From assembly GCA_020740775.1 (NCBI GenBank), contig JAHEWK010000009.1, positions 2,914,001 through 2,978,000 on the forward strand: a stretch of DNA of 64,000 nt, read 5' to 3'. Of the stretch, positions 1 through 10,423 are shown piece by piece; positions within the stretch are counted from its first letter, which is position 1, and the number at the start of each line of letters is the position of its first letter. Source of the stretch: Ilyonectria destructans. Lineage: Eukaryota; Ascomycota; Sordariomycetes; Hypocreales; Nectriaceae. The notes under the pieces are model-generated. The model was not told the DNA's origin. It saw only the letters and a list, made by a program, of their open reading frames with translations, and searched no databases. The position numbers and the translations under genes are program-made.

Positions 1-755
1 GAGCAAATAAACAGCCACCACGCAGGTAGTCGTTGGAAGTATAAGACCCATTGTTGAAAGCTAATATCTAAATGCTGAATTCTCACGGGAGGACGAGATA
101 TTTAAGTTGAATCGAGAAACTAAGCTGCGGATATCTGCGGGGTTGGCTTATTCATTCGCCACTTCTCATACCTGTTAACCTCGAACTAGCCTAACATGGC
201 AATTTGTTCCGACGCGGGGCCATTTACAAAGGGCGTGATGACACGATAAGGGGGGTGTCGAAAGGTACGACCATTGGGCCGAATTCGTACCAATAGATTA
301 TCATGTGAATCATCTCTGCAACTAGTTCATCGAGACCCCACGACCTGGGCTGAATTCATGGCCAGGTGAAGAGCTTGGCTGGGATTTCAGAAGCAGCTAA
401 ATCAGTCGCGACGTATAACGCCGGGCGTATACGATCGCACTGCGGGCGACCAATACTGAGCACGCGAGCAAACCGGTATTCTACAATACTCACTACGCTT
501 ATCACTATCTATTCATTTAATTTTCACTCTCCTTAATATTACGATTAGTTTTACCTGTAATTTTCAATGTCTACTCAGCATCGCACCTCATATTTCGTTA
601 AGTCCAACGCGACACCGTCTAACCCTCACCCTATGTAGATAACGTATATATAAAAGAAATGCTGAATTATTAAAGATATTTGGCTGCCATGAGATCAGCC
701 CACCAGCTTAGATTCATCAATGTAGTAGCTGTGGATCACTCCTTGTTTAACCCCA
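1..755. other. Intergenic stretch, no gene seen
   Basis: No open frame of convincing composition appears on either strand. The 500-700 segment becomes AT-rich. The stretch ends at the 3' end of the amidohydrolase relic that reads leftward. Confidence 0.5.
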
Positions 756-1325
756 TCAAAGGTTCTGATTCTCCGCCTCGCGCTCCAGCAGATCCATTCT
801 CGACCTCCTCACTACGTCGGCAATCTCCCTCCGCGGCAGAGAGATTTTACCTACAGTAGTCTCCATTCCCTCTTCCACTGCCATGTCCACTAGTTTCCAC
901 CCCCGTTTTCTGATGATACCATCCACAATAACAGTTTCCACGTTGCCGATGCTGCTATGCAAAACTATTGCCGCCACCGGATCCTGCTCAGCTGCACACA
1001 GCATTTCAGGACTGTTGGCGTCAAAGATAACCAAATCAGCCAATTTGCCTTCAGCGATGCTGCCAAACTTGTCCTCCATCCCAATCGCTCAGGCGCCCTG
1101 AATTGTGCCCAGATTGAAGCCTCTTCCACGGCCCTAGAGGTATGTTTGGGAGCTTTCCTTGATCAAGTATCTTTTGATTGCGCTTCGCTCTCGATGCTTG
1201 CAACGCCGGCCTCATTTCGTAAACGATGCTTGAGGCTTGGTTGCTGTAGCAGTCAATGCCTAGACTCGACTGCTTCTACGCGTGAGGGAGCTCATCGGGT
1301 GTAAATGGGAATGCGCACTAGTGCA
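756..1325 (-). pseudogene. Amidohydrolase (cytosine/guanine deaminase-like) pseudogene, C-terminal third
   Basis: The longest open piece (1079 to 756) carries the C-terminal signature of metal-dependent amidohydrolases: GSIAEGKLADLVIFD, then a VETVIVDGIIRKRG beta-sandwich end. Reading upstream, the same frame continues as FNLGTIQGA, is interrupted by TGA at 1091-1089, and resumes as AIGMEDKFG. Further upstream a shifted frame gives GIDCYSNQASSIVYEMR and then SRAKRNQKILDQGKLP, which fits the family's conserved helix region. That part needs a frameshift near 1125-1140 and holds a TAG at 1278-1276. The N-terminal metal-binding half (HxH region) is not visible to the right. The family hydrolyses C-N or C-Cl bonds of ring compounds; this copy cannot encode a working enzyme. 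Confidence 0.72.
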
Positions 1326-2369
1326 GGTAATGCAATTCAATATATATTCCGTGTGACACAGGATGTTGCTGGAGAGCTCTTGATTTCTATTCCTTGTCAA
1401 ACTTTTAACTCTTCGACTCTGGCCGCGTCTTCTTCACAGATTCAACCCTCCTCAATATATCATTTCCACCATCGCACATTATGACTTCGGGTTTGTGTCT
1501 CTATCGTAACGTAAGATCACCATCAAGGGTACCCAATGGCGGCTGCAAGCAGACTCAATCCAGCCGACTTCAGGACCACGGACCGGTGGAACAATGCTAA
1601 AGACATGCAGGCCCGCTGCTACTGCTTTGACTGCCGCAAGGCCTCAGGCAGTGCCTCTTCCATATAGTATAAGTAGAAGAAGCTCTATAGAGGTTGAAGC
1701 TGTGGCCAAATCGAGCCCGTTGCTTGCTGCCTCATTTGTGGTATGCCGCGGGCATTTCTTCGAACAGAGCGAGACCTCAGTCTCCATCTTAAGCTCATTA
1801 GCGAGTTCTCACAGAACTTGGCAGAAACAAAACGTAAATGACGTTTATCTTTGGGTCGGTATATAGTGATACAGATTGAGAACCTTTTCCTTTCTGCGTG
1901 TCATCAGTATTTAAGTAGGGAAATTGAGATTGTATCTGAGGCTTTAATAAAGACATAATATTATCATAGGACCTGCACCAAAGTTGACCTTTGTATGTTT
2001 GTTGCCCTTACCCAGCCTCTAGTCGCTTATTAACTTGGAAATTTTCGTCTCCATTTCCTATAGAGAACTTAGAGCTGCCTCCTGCTAAGCTACCTTTCTA
2101 AGTAAGTTAGGCTAAGATGAAGACGAAGATACGGATGAATGCCCCTGAAGCCCTCAGCACCAGCGACTTACATCATATGAGACCGGGCGATGTGCGCCCT
2201 GTGCCTCGAGCTCGGCCTGTGATACTTGCATGTGACTTTTGCTATCCGATAGCAATGGGTTACTATCCCGATAGCAACACTTTTATAAATATCCTCAGTT
2301 TCCTGACTACCAAAACTAGAACCACGAGGCCCACCAAGGCAATTCTGCCATAGTATAATCTGGAATGTG
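1326..2369. other. Intergenic, possible decayed upstream part of the amidohydrolase
   Basis: Scattered short open frames only. The first few hundred bases may hold further unrecognisable remains of the amidohydrolase on the minus strand. Nothing else is supported. Confidence 0.4.
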
Positions 2370-4467
2370 CTATGGCCATAATATACGCTCACTACCTTCA
2401 GGATCCTTTCGACGATCAGCCAAGCCCCAGCGCGAGTAAATAGTATGATCACAGACTGGGGCAAGGCTGGGCTTGCGGCTCTGGAACTCGGCTTCGCGGG
2501 CATCAAACATACTTTTCAAGTCATGTAGTTCCATCGTGATCCAATTATAAGCCCACTTCCACTCAACGTCTTGCATATCATGAATATACATGCCAGTGAA
2601 CTCGTCTCTTTGCTCGTCGTAGGTGACCATTCCCTGCTCAAGTTTAGCAACAATACGATCCCTCGCGTCTTTCTGCATCTGATCGAAATGATCTAGCAAG
2701 AAAGTGACCCGGGCAGCCCGGAGTAGCATATCGGTGATGCGTCGAAGGGCCACCTCGGCGAGAAATGGCCGAACCATGGTCACCCGTCGAATGGCGCCCA
2801 GGACGGGATCGCGATGATGCGGTTCCATGGCCGGGTCAGCAGCTACAACGTCGGCATCGAGGACCGCGGCCTGGTCGACTCGTTCCAGAACTCGCTCGAG
2901 CAGCACCTTGATTGTCGTCAAATTGGCTGCATACAAGATGAACTGGCCAAAGAGGGGGGTGTACCGCCATGGCTCGCCGCGTTTGGAACGGGCGGCCTCC
3001 TCGTAGATGGTCACATTGAGCTCGATGCTGAGTTTCCTAATGAGGGCATCGGCAATGGTCTGGGCGGTCTTGTTAGAGCGTTGGAGTGTGGCGTAGTGGT
3101 GGATGGGCATGATGGAGGCTGAGCGGGGAGCAAACGATGAGGATGATGATGGAGGCAAGGCAGAAGAGGCAGAAGAAGGCTGCTAAGTACTGATATGTCG
3201 TGCCTGCATCGCGGATCCCCAGGCTTCGATAAACTCAGCCGGGATATTTGCAGTGTCTTCATATCGGGGCGGTGTGGTCGATGATGGTGATGATATCGGC
3301 GTTGCTGTTCCCTTGGCCGTGACCTCGAATGGCCCATACAAAGCCGCTATTCGCTCAGAATCAGTACCCCACGACGTAGTCTTGTTCAGATGACGCTGCT
3401 TCTCAAAGAGATTATGCAGGAAGAACAGGTAATTCTCAGCCTCGCCCTGGGTATGTTTCAGCGGACTGGTCCCTAATCCGAATGCGAACCAATGGAACAT
3501 AGTGAGCCGGGAGATGTTTTTGTAGATGTCGCGACAGAGATGGTTGAGAGGCGGGTCGAGGTTGAGGATGGATTCGGTGTATTCCGGGCGCTGAGTTGGT
3601 GTTGGATGGCCTATGGTGCCTGATTCCGGAGGCATGCCGTGCACCGTAGAGGCTACATTGTCAAACATCCCTTCGTAATGCTCCGTCGAGAATGTCGGCA
3701 GCGCATCATGGGGCGGCAGGAAGGATCCCGCCGACGTGGCCCGACGAAACTGGCTGCTTGAGCCATTGGTGAAGTAGAAGCTCGGCGGCCCATGGTCTGC
3801 AATTTCCCCCAGGTCGTGGCAAGTCGAAAAGATGATGTGACTGTTCATATGCGAAAATCGGCTCGGGCACATAGGTCCCCGTGCTTGTCGTCTCTCACGG
3901 GTGATAGCGCATCAAGAGGCTGTCATTGCGCAGGGAGGCCGAGTCCCAGTTGCTGCTGTTGTAGCCGTCACTGAAGCCTCGGTCGAAATCGTCAAAGTCG
4001 GTGCCGTCGGGTGGGCGCATGCCAGGCTGGCCGTGCCACATGAAGGGCTCGGTTGTGGTATCTCCAAACCAGGAGATGCGTGCAAAGTTGGCAAGTCCAA
4101 GTTGAATCTGGAGGGCCTCGGTTGACCAGTTGACTGGCGCAAGGCGGTCGAGGAGGCGGGGAGCATTTGCGGTGGTGTTGGTGGCCGTATTCGGAGCCGA
4201 ATTAGGAGCCGTATTAGGAGGAGTCATAAAGAAGAACACAACGACAAGGTGGCCTATTCCCAAGACAATCATAATGGCCACAACGGTGACCGTGGGAGTA
4301 CCGTCAGCCATGGCCCAGACTGCCCAGGCGTCTCGTGCAGGAGAGTGACCGACTGCGGAGGCGTTTCTTCTTGCGGGAGGTCGAAGAGCAGGTCCAGCGG
4401 CTCTGGACGAGGGCCATTGCTTTGGCGTCGCCGTGCGAAGGTGCTGGCTACGGCGAGGAGGTGTCAT
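2370..4467 (-). CDS. Single-pass membrane protein of unknown function (three exons)
   Basis: I do not recognise the family. The model is ATG at 4467, exons 4467-3899, 3840-3191 and 3118-2370, giving 655 residues with the frame preserved throughout. Intron 1 (3898-3841, 58 nt) has a clean GTGAGA donor and AACAG acceptor and joins two frames exactly. Intron 2 (3190-3119, 72 nt, GTACTT..CTCAG, pyrimidine-rich) removes an in-frame TAG; its donor is weak, so the alternative is two adjacent genes or a nonsense mutation at that TAG. Residues about 57-81 form one strong hydrophobic helix (VTVVAIMIVLGIGHLVVVFF) preceded by a basic, Ala/Pro-rich N-terminus and followed by an Asn/Thr/Pro-rich linker. 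The large C-terminal part is soluble, with amphipathic helices. A type II plasma- or endomembrane topology is inferred. Confidence 0.6.
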
Positions 4468-5414
4468 GATAGCTTCACGAAGAGAGAGATGGTATGGGAT
4501 AGGATTGGTAAGGATGATGGAGAGCAGAAACAGAGGCAAGAGACGACTGGACTTGGAGAAGGATGACGCAGCTCCTGCGTATGAAATTGGCAGGAACCTG
4601 CATGATGTGTGGCTGGACTATTGAGAATCTACGACTTATTGTTGTTCTTTGTTCGTCAGTTATCATGACAGCCATGTGACCCACACGGCACGGGGTGCAC
4701 GAAGAGTGCAGAGAGAGAGAGAGAGAGGCTGCTCAGTCATCAACCGAATGATGATGGATGGCTCAAAAGAGCGGCAACTAGATGAGCAATGGATGAGCAA
4801 CAGACACTCTCGAGAGACACACTCGCTGGATTCATGCATCAGAGTCAGGCTATCAATGAGGACGGACACGTACTTTGTACCCAAGAGGCCCAAGAGGTAG
4901 CCAGACTCACCACCCACGATCAAGCAAACAAACACCACTACCTTGACGCACAACTGCGCCTTACCGAAAAACACTAGAGCATATGGTAGGAAAGCTTCCC
5001 GGGGGGGGATAACACACGGAGTAGCAGATAGAGTACCGAGCTGGCCCTGTGAGGCTCTAGGAGTGCCCATGTATCATGTATTATGTTCGGTATTGGAATA
5101 AGCCGCCCCTGAATAATGAATTCATTAGCGGTTGACGAGCCGAGTTTCAGCTTGATGCTTTGGATCCACGATGGCTACACACGTGACCAGGAGGCCGGAA
5201 CATCTTCGATCCGAATGAAAACCCGGCGAGTCGATACTAGGTTTAGCTAGATGGATAGGGCGTGTTCCTGCTCGATAAGGGATGTGCAGTGCCTTTAATC
5301 TCACAAATCCCAATCTCACCAGGCGTCTGTACTTTCTCCTTCCCCCTTGCAAGCCCCACGCGAGAATTCGCACACCTGCATCGGCTCTTGCCCTGATCAT
5401 CCTATCACATCACC
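4468..5414. other. Divergent intergenic region between the membrane protein and the Ykt6-like gene
   Basis: Holds the promoters of both flanking genes. A short GA microsatellite sits at about 4709-4727. No supported gene. Confidence 0.5.
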
Positions 5415-6312
5415 ATGCAGCTGTACTACATTGGAGTATGCCAGCCCATCCCTAGCCGCCTCGGCTTTCAGGTGTCCACTATGTAATTTTACAGGCTAAC
5501 CACAGCCGGATGGATCTAGATCATTCGTATCGAGCCCAAGCCAGCCTATGAGGTATGCGCTGAGAAAAACCTCAGCTCCTTCTCGCGATTTACTCGCACC
5601 AGGTTCGCCTTCCCGCTCTAGTCTCCTGAATACTGCTGTTAACCGGGGCTGTTTCTCTCTACGTTCCAGCTACGGCGAGTTTATGACCGCCACTGCAAAG
5701 ATAATTGCCGAGCGCACCCGCCCTGGCCAGCGACTAGACGTTGACGTAAAAGGTACTGCGCCCTTATTCCCAGCGACGAGACTCCTCAAAGGGAGAGTTT
5801 ACCGAATAGAGTTCACATCTAAGTCCAGACTCTAAGATCCATTCCTACTACCGCTCCGGGGGCGGCGTCTGCGGCATCATCATCTCGGGCCAACAATATC
5901 CCAACCTCGTCGCTCACCAGCTCCTCAACAAGATTGTTGACGAGTTCCTCACTCAACACCCTCCCTCCTCCTGGGTGACCGACCAGCCTGCGCTGTTAAT
6001 ACCCGAGCTCAAGGCCTATCTGGTCAAATACCAGGATCCACTCCAGGCCGACAGCATCCTCAAGATCCACAGGGACGTGAACGAAACCAAAATTATTATC
6101 CATAAGAGTACTGAGAGTGTTGTGGAACGTGACGAGAATATTGACGATCTGATGATCCAGAGTGAGGATCTAAGCACCCAGAGCAAACTATTTTATCGTA
6201 TGGGTCCCTGCATTCCCTTGTTTGAAGATATAAAAATAAGGATATTCTAACTTGTGCCTAATTTTGTACAGAGCAAGCGAAAAAGGAAAACTCATGCTGT
6301 GTTTTAATGTAA
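5415..6312 (+). CDS. Ykt6-type R-SNARE (longin domain, prenylated tail), divergent copy
   Basis: Ykt6 is a lipid-anchored longin R-SNARE acting in ER-Golgi, vacuolar and autophagosomal fusion. Joining exons 5415-5435, 5520-5602, 5670-5752, 5829-6197 and 6272-6312 gives 198 residues, the usual Ykt6 length. It starts MQLYYIGIIRIEPKPAYE, continues through SSFSRFTRTSYGEFM and AERTRPGQR of the longin domain, and has the SNARE segment KYQDPLQADSILKIHRDVNE and then ETKIIIHKSTESVVERDENI with the zero-layer arginine (VVERDE). The last exon, behind a GTATGG donor, a TTCTAAC branch site and a TACAG acceptor, supplies QQAKKENSCCVLM: a palmitoylatable Cys next to a CAAX cysteine. Without that intron the frame would end at 6250 lacking the tail. 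The GTTCGC donor at 5603 is unusual. Several positions normally constant in fungal Ykt6 differ, so this may be a second, divergent paralogue rather than the housekeeping gene. Confidence 0.85.
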
Positions 6313-7292
6313 GGGGAGATTTTGTTTGGGTGTTCGGATGGTACGGGCAACCGGGCTGCAATTGAGAGGGATGGATGAGCGGAAACAACTTGTAAGACAG
6401 ACCCTTGCAATACCAACAATTAATCACTAGCATTGCATTTTTTATCACAGGGGTTCAGCTGCAATATAGGAGGAGTACATGAAACCAAGCGCATCCCAGC
6501 ATAACAGTCTAACAAAAAGCACACTCCCTGTCCGTTCTGTCCGTCTCCGCCTCCGCACGGGTTGGTTCAAAATGCAGACTGCATGGAGGGGCATTTTCCA
6601 TGGTACCTCCCGAGGGTGGCTTATGCGTCTCTTAATTGCGTTACCGGCTTGTCTCTGTGCAGATTCTTTTTAGGGTGGGATCGGGAAAGCTGCGCAAAGT
6701 CACGGGAATGAAGCAGGATGTGACAAGGGAAATGCAATAGTCCCTCTCATAAGGCAAGGCCCGGGCCCGGACAAGGAGGTAAAGCCCGATTTGGAATAAC
6801 GTCTGTCGGCTGCGAGAGATGAAGCAGGAAGCAACCCGTGATAGGCGAAACTCGGTTGCCTCGCTTATCAGTCAACTAGGTGTACCAGCTGCATGTAGAG
6901 GCTCTGTCACTTACGGGAGGCCAAGGCGTAACGTTATGGCTGACTTGCACAACTCAGCTCTAGGCTATGGTGGATGGTTATTTAGCCATGGTTTCGGACT
7001 CGCGGATTGTGCCGACTATCACCGCGGTTCGGATGGACGTTTGCGAAAAGATTCAACGGCGATGGCTTTGATAGAATTATGAGGTACGGCAAGAAATTTA
7101 ATTATTCAAGACAATATTGATTCCCAACCATTCTGTCTATTCCCATCATTATCCTCACGATCCTCATCCACCTCTCTTACACTCAAGCAAGCATCTCAAT
7201 AACTTTCGCTATCGCAACACTCATTTTACTTTAAATACCTCTCTGGACTACGATCGCTTCTCCTTTCCTTCTTTTCCTCCTAACCTTGCAAC
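6313..7292. other. Intergenic region
   Basis: No gene supported. The last 150 bases are pyrimidine-rich (many TTC and CCT runs), as expected for the leader of the small secreted peptide gene that follows. Confidence 0.45.
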
Positions 7293-7454
7293 ATGCGTTA
7301 CTCCTGCACTTTTCTTGCCTTTGCTGTGGCGGCTCTGGCCATTCCTACTCCTAAGTCCGCCGATAACGGCTTATGGCACCCTGGCAAATTCGAAAGCAAG
7401 GGCACTTCTTACGATAATATGGAATTGAGTCTTGAGCAGTGTGATAAGGAGTAG
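7293..7454 (+). CDS. Small secreted peptide, 53 residues
   Basis: An ATG directly after a C/T-rich leader opens a 53-codon frame. Residues 1-16 (MRYSCTFLAFAVAALA) look like a signal peptide with a likely cut before IPTP. The mature part is about 37 residues, hydrophilic, with a single cysteine near the end (SLEQCDKE). No family is recognised. It is too short and Cys-poor for a typical disulphide-rich effector; a propeptide or first exon of a longer secreted protein is possible. Support is the coupling of ATG context, leader and signal sequence only. Confidence 0.45.
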   Translation: MRYSCTFLAFAVAALAIPTPKSADNGLWHPGKFESKGTSYDNMELSLEQCDKE

Positions 7455-7863
7455 GGTCTTGGCTTGATTTGTCATTTCCTGAGTCATCTTGTGGGGGTCC
7501 GGGTTTTAGGCACTGGACATCATGCATCGATTTGCTTGGCTGGTTAGTGTAATTCCTTTTTCAGCCCGCTTGTTTAGATGGTCACTTTTTTACCTTTTTG
7601 TTCCTTAGATTCGTTCCTTTACCCACTATACAATGACATGCATTTCGCTTTCAGGAACCTGGATTCTAGTTTGAATGACACTCGTCGCGCTACGCTAGGC
7701 TTCATATGCTCAAAGACTAATTAGTTCCATTTCAAGCATGCTTCGAGTTCCAGTCCGGAGGATATTGAGGGCATTGACCAGCCGAACGGGTTAGAAAAAT
7801 TACTGCATAAGCAAACTCCAAATTTTCAGATCCTAAACTTGAGGTTTCAGGACCTCAACAGGG
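7455..7863. other. Intergenic spacer
   Basis: Separates the small peptide gene from the 3' end of the leftward-reading SDR pseudogene. T-rich in its first half, as for a 3' UTR. No gene seen. Confidence 0.45.
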
Positions 7864-8676
7864 CTATTGAAATGTTGCGCCGCTACGAGGCCCCCCATCA
7901 ATCACAAAATCCGCACTGTTGATGAATGAAGCTTCTTGGCTAGATAAAAACTCAGCGAGACTTGCGATCTCATCGGCTGAACCTGCTCTTTGAATGGGTG
8001 TCGCCTGCACCATGTCCCTAATACTATCTCCTGCCCCTGATTCGAACTCTCGGCGAATCATTGCAATCGAGATGATTCCGGCGCTGATCGTATTGATCCT
8101 TACTCCCTTTTCCGGGGCTCTTCGAACAGCAGTTTGAACTCGAACAACATTGTCCCTTTTAGAAACTCAATAAGCATCTCCCGGGCGACCTTCAAGGTCA
8201 ATGCCGTTGTGTTGAAGAAGTTGGTCTCTTGGAGCTGTGGCAAGATGCTTCTCGAGTTCTGGACTTATATCCGTAACTAAATGAACTGCAATACTGGCTG
8301 CGGTTGTCAGAGAGGATCCCCGAGGCATTACGTCGAGGAATGCATCGATGAGATTGGCAGTTCCAAGGAGATCAACCTCAAAAATATCTCCCGCAGTGTC
8401 CATCGAGGGCTAAATCCATGCTGTGTTTACCACGGTGTTTAGGTCACTGGCTGAGGATGTGAACTCGGCGTGTTATGTAACTGATTCGTAACTAGAGACG
8501 TCAACGAGTCGAGTATACACGTCGTGGCCATTGTCGCGCAGGGTGTTTGCTGTCAAGTCCAATGCTGCCTTTACCTAGTTGGCAAGAAAAAGTCGTCCGG
8601 CACTAAGACGACGACCTATTGCAAGGCCCATGCCGCCTGCCCCAATCAGAAGCAATCCTTTGCGAGAGAAAGACAT
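7864..8676 (-). pseudogene. Short-chain dehydrogenase/reductase pseudogene with four in-frame stops
   Basis: Reading one frame from ATG at 8676 to the TAG at 7866-7864 gives a colinear 270-codon SDR with no frameshift. Visible are the Rossmann motif GAGGMGLAIGRRL (residues 13-24), the Asp-Val of VDVSS, the segment IFEVDLLGTANLIDAF, a Y-stop-VSK that occupies the catalytic YxxxK position, NTISAGIIS, and the C-terminal ASFINSADFVIDGG. Stops lie at codon 34 (TAG, 8577-8575), 68 (TAA, 8475-8473), 89 (TAG, 8412-8410) and 170 (TGA, 8169-8167). Each can arise from Gln or Arg codons by one C-to-T change, the RIP signature. The family (NAD(P)-dependent oxidoreductases with a GAGGMG fingerprint) is known in bacteria and fungi; the substrate is unknown. 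It should be non-functional. Confidence 0.85.
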
Positions 8677-10283
8677 GGTGAGTCGGTGATTTCTTGGGAG
8701 GCTAGTTCCCGGATGATATGAGGCGGTGCTGTGAGCTTACAAATTAGATCCTTAGAGTTGAGGAGCATTAATGTATAATGCGGAGGAATCAAAAATGTAA
8801 CACAAAGCCAAGAATATCAGGTTATGGATGGTCATGAATGGCCGCGGAACCTGTGGGGCCGTAGGCTTTCTATTGGTTTCAGAACTCGGGCTTGGGAGCA
8901 TGATAGACTCCAGAAACACCACTATCCTAGATTGAAGGACTGGGATCGGCCGCCCCGGCCTGGACAAACGATTATTCTATTGATGATCTCCACAAGATCA
9001 CTTGGGGTTAGCGACGCTTTGTCACAGCAAGCCTTTTGGATAGAAAGAAGAGTAGGGGTGGACGAAGCCGTATTGGAATGTATGGCAGACTCCTGGCGGA
9101 ATTGAGGACAGATAATATATCCAGTAGAGACATCTGGTGTTGTCGGCTATGCGATGGTAAGGGCATGTCACGCTTTTTCAACGCCCAGTTCTACATCTGC
9201 GGCGCAGGCGCACCTTTGGAAGTTGGCAATTGATCCCCTCTCAGTATGTCACTGACAATTCCACATCTCATTGAATCACCTAGAATCGACTGCATCTAAC
9301 TAACCCTCAGGTACTGACAGAAACTAGCGTTATAATGTCAACAGATGGTCCACTTGGTTGGACGTACCCAGGGCACTGACGTAGTTTATTCCTTTCAGTC
9401 AATAGAGAAGAGGCTAAATCCGCAATCGAGGGCTCGGGAAGTGGCAACGCCCCGTCTCCGTTCTGTGCGGCTTCACAAGCAAGACGATCAACGTTTTCGG
9501 TTGGTGGCTTACGCAGACTAGGCCTTGTATAGCATAGTACCAATTCTAACTCGGAATTGGATGTCATTAATGATATACGAGTAGATGAACTTTCGGTCCG
9601 AATGCTTGTATTCCGCGTTGCAATGGCAACATATATTGTTGTGCGGACAGAAAGACACGGGGGTGGAGTACATACGCGGAGTGGATCATCTGCAGATTGG
9701 TGCCCGGCCCCGTGGATGCCGCGGAACGCGTGGAGCTATTGACCGAGATGGTGGCCTTTAACACACACAGATGAACGCCCCTCGTTTCGCCATACGGAAG
9801 TATGAGTCATTAAGAGTCATATAATACGGTGTGATGCACCCTCATTAAACATGCAAGAACTGACAGATTGTGCATGAAGAAAACTTGCCTACTCATCAGA
9901 CCCTCCCGCGGTTTTGCTTCTTATGGGGTGAAGTAGAATGCAGATTTGAAAATTTGATCTGTTATGGCCCAAGATCCTCTACATATCAGCGGCATTTTGT
10001 CGAATACAACCAACAGTTCTATCGGTATTTGATCCACTAGATAGATGCAATGCTACATCACAGACACCATGGAAAACAGGCCGCATCAATACGACCTGCC
10101 GAGTTCGAGTCAGCACAGACGAGGAAATTGTCGACTTTGTGTCAAAAAGGGCCCACAACGGGTCAAAGATCAATCACTTAAGGAAATGATTCACATGGCA
10201 GATCCACATGAGAAAATATAATAAATGATATGCCGAATGATCATCCACCTATTTGTTAAAGCTTTGAATCTATCCACTTATCC
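8677..10283. other. Intergenic region without a supported gene
   Basis: Only short open frames of random composition on both strands. It holds the promoter side of the dead SDR and, at its right end, the P450 promoter. No repeat or RNA gene recognised. Confidence 0.45.
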
Positions 10284-10305
10284 TCGGGACTTTGGCGCGT
10301 CCCGA
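10284..10305. promoter_or_regulatory. Inverted TCGGGAC repeat upstream of the P450
   Basis: TCGGGAC at 10284-10290 and its exact reverse complement GTCCCGA at 10299-10305 are separated by 8 bp, about 120 bp before the P450 start codon. The half-site matches the TCGGGA core repeated in the promoter between the FAD oxidoreductase and the MFS gene. CGG-type inverted half-sites are the usual targets of Zn2Cys6 proteins; binding here is inference. Confidence 0.4.
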
Positions 10306-10322
10306 ATCCGTCGTGAATCTCA

Positions 10323-10328
10323 TATAAA
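10323..10328 (+). promoter_or_regulatory. TATAAA box of the P450 gene
   Basis: TATAAA lies about 100 bp before the ATG at 10424, a normal fungal distance, just downstream of the inverted TCGGGAC site. Confidence 0.4.
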
Positions 10329-10423
10329 GCGCAAGTTGAAAGTGATGCCGATTTCTGTTTCCTTCATCAAGCCTTTTTTCAAACAAAACGACTACGACCA
10401 ACCGCTACAGCCACTCAACAAAC

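Noticed and set aside
2814..3122. Rightward 102-codon frame
   Set aside because: Antisense to the third exon of the membrane-protein gene.
5548..5835. 95-codon frame starting at 5548 as a separate gene
   Set aside because: Its second half is exon 3 of the Ykt6-like gene (SYGEFMTATAKIIAERTRPG) and its first half reads through an intron.
6188..6448. 86-codon leftward frame overlapping the end of the Ykt6-like gene
   Set aside because: Antisense to a supported exon and intron; no domain.
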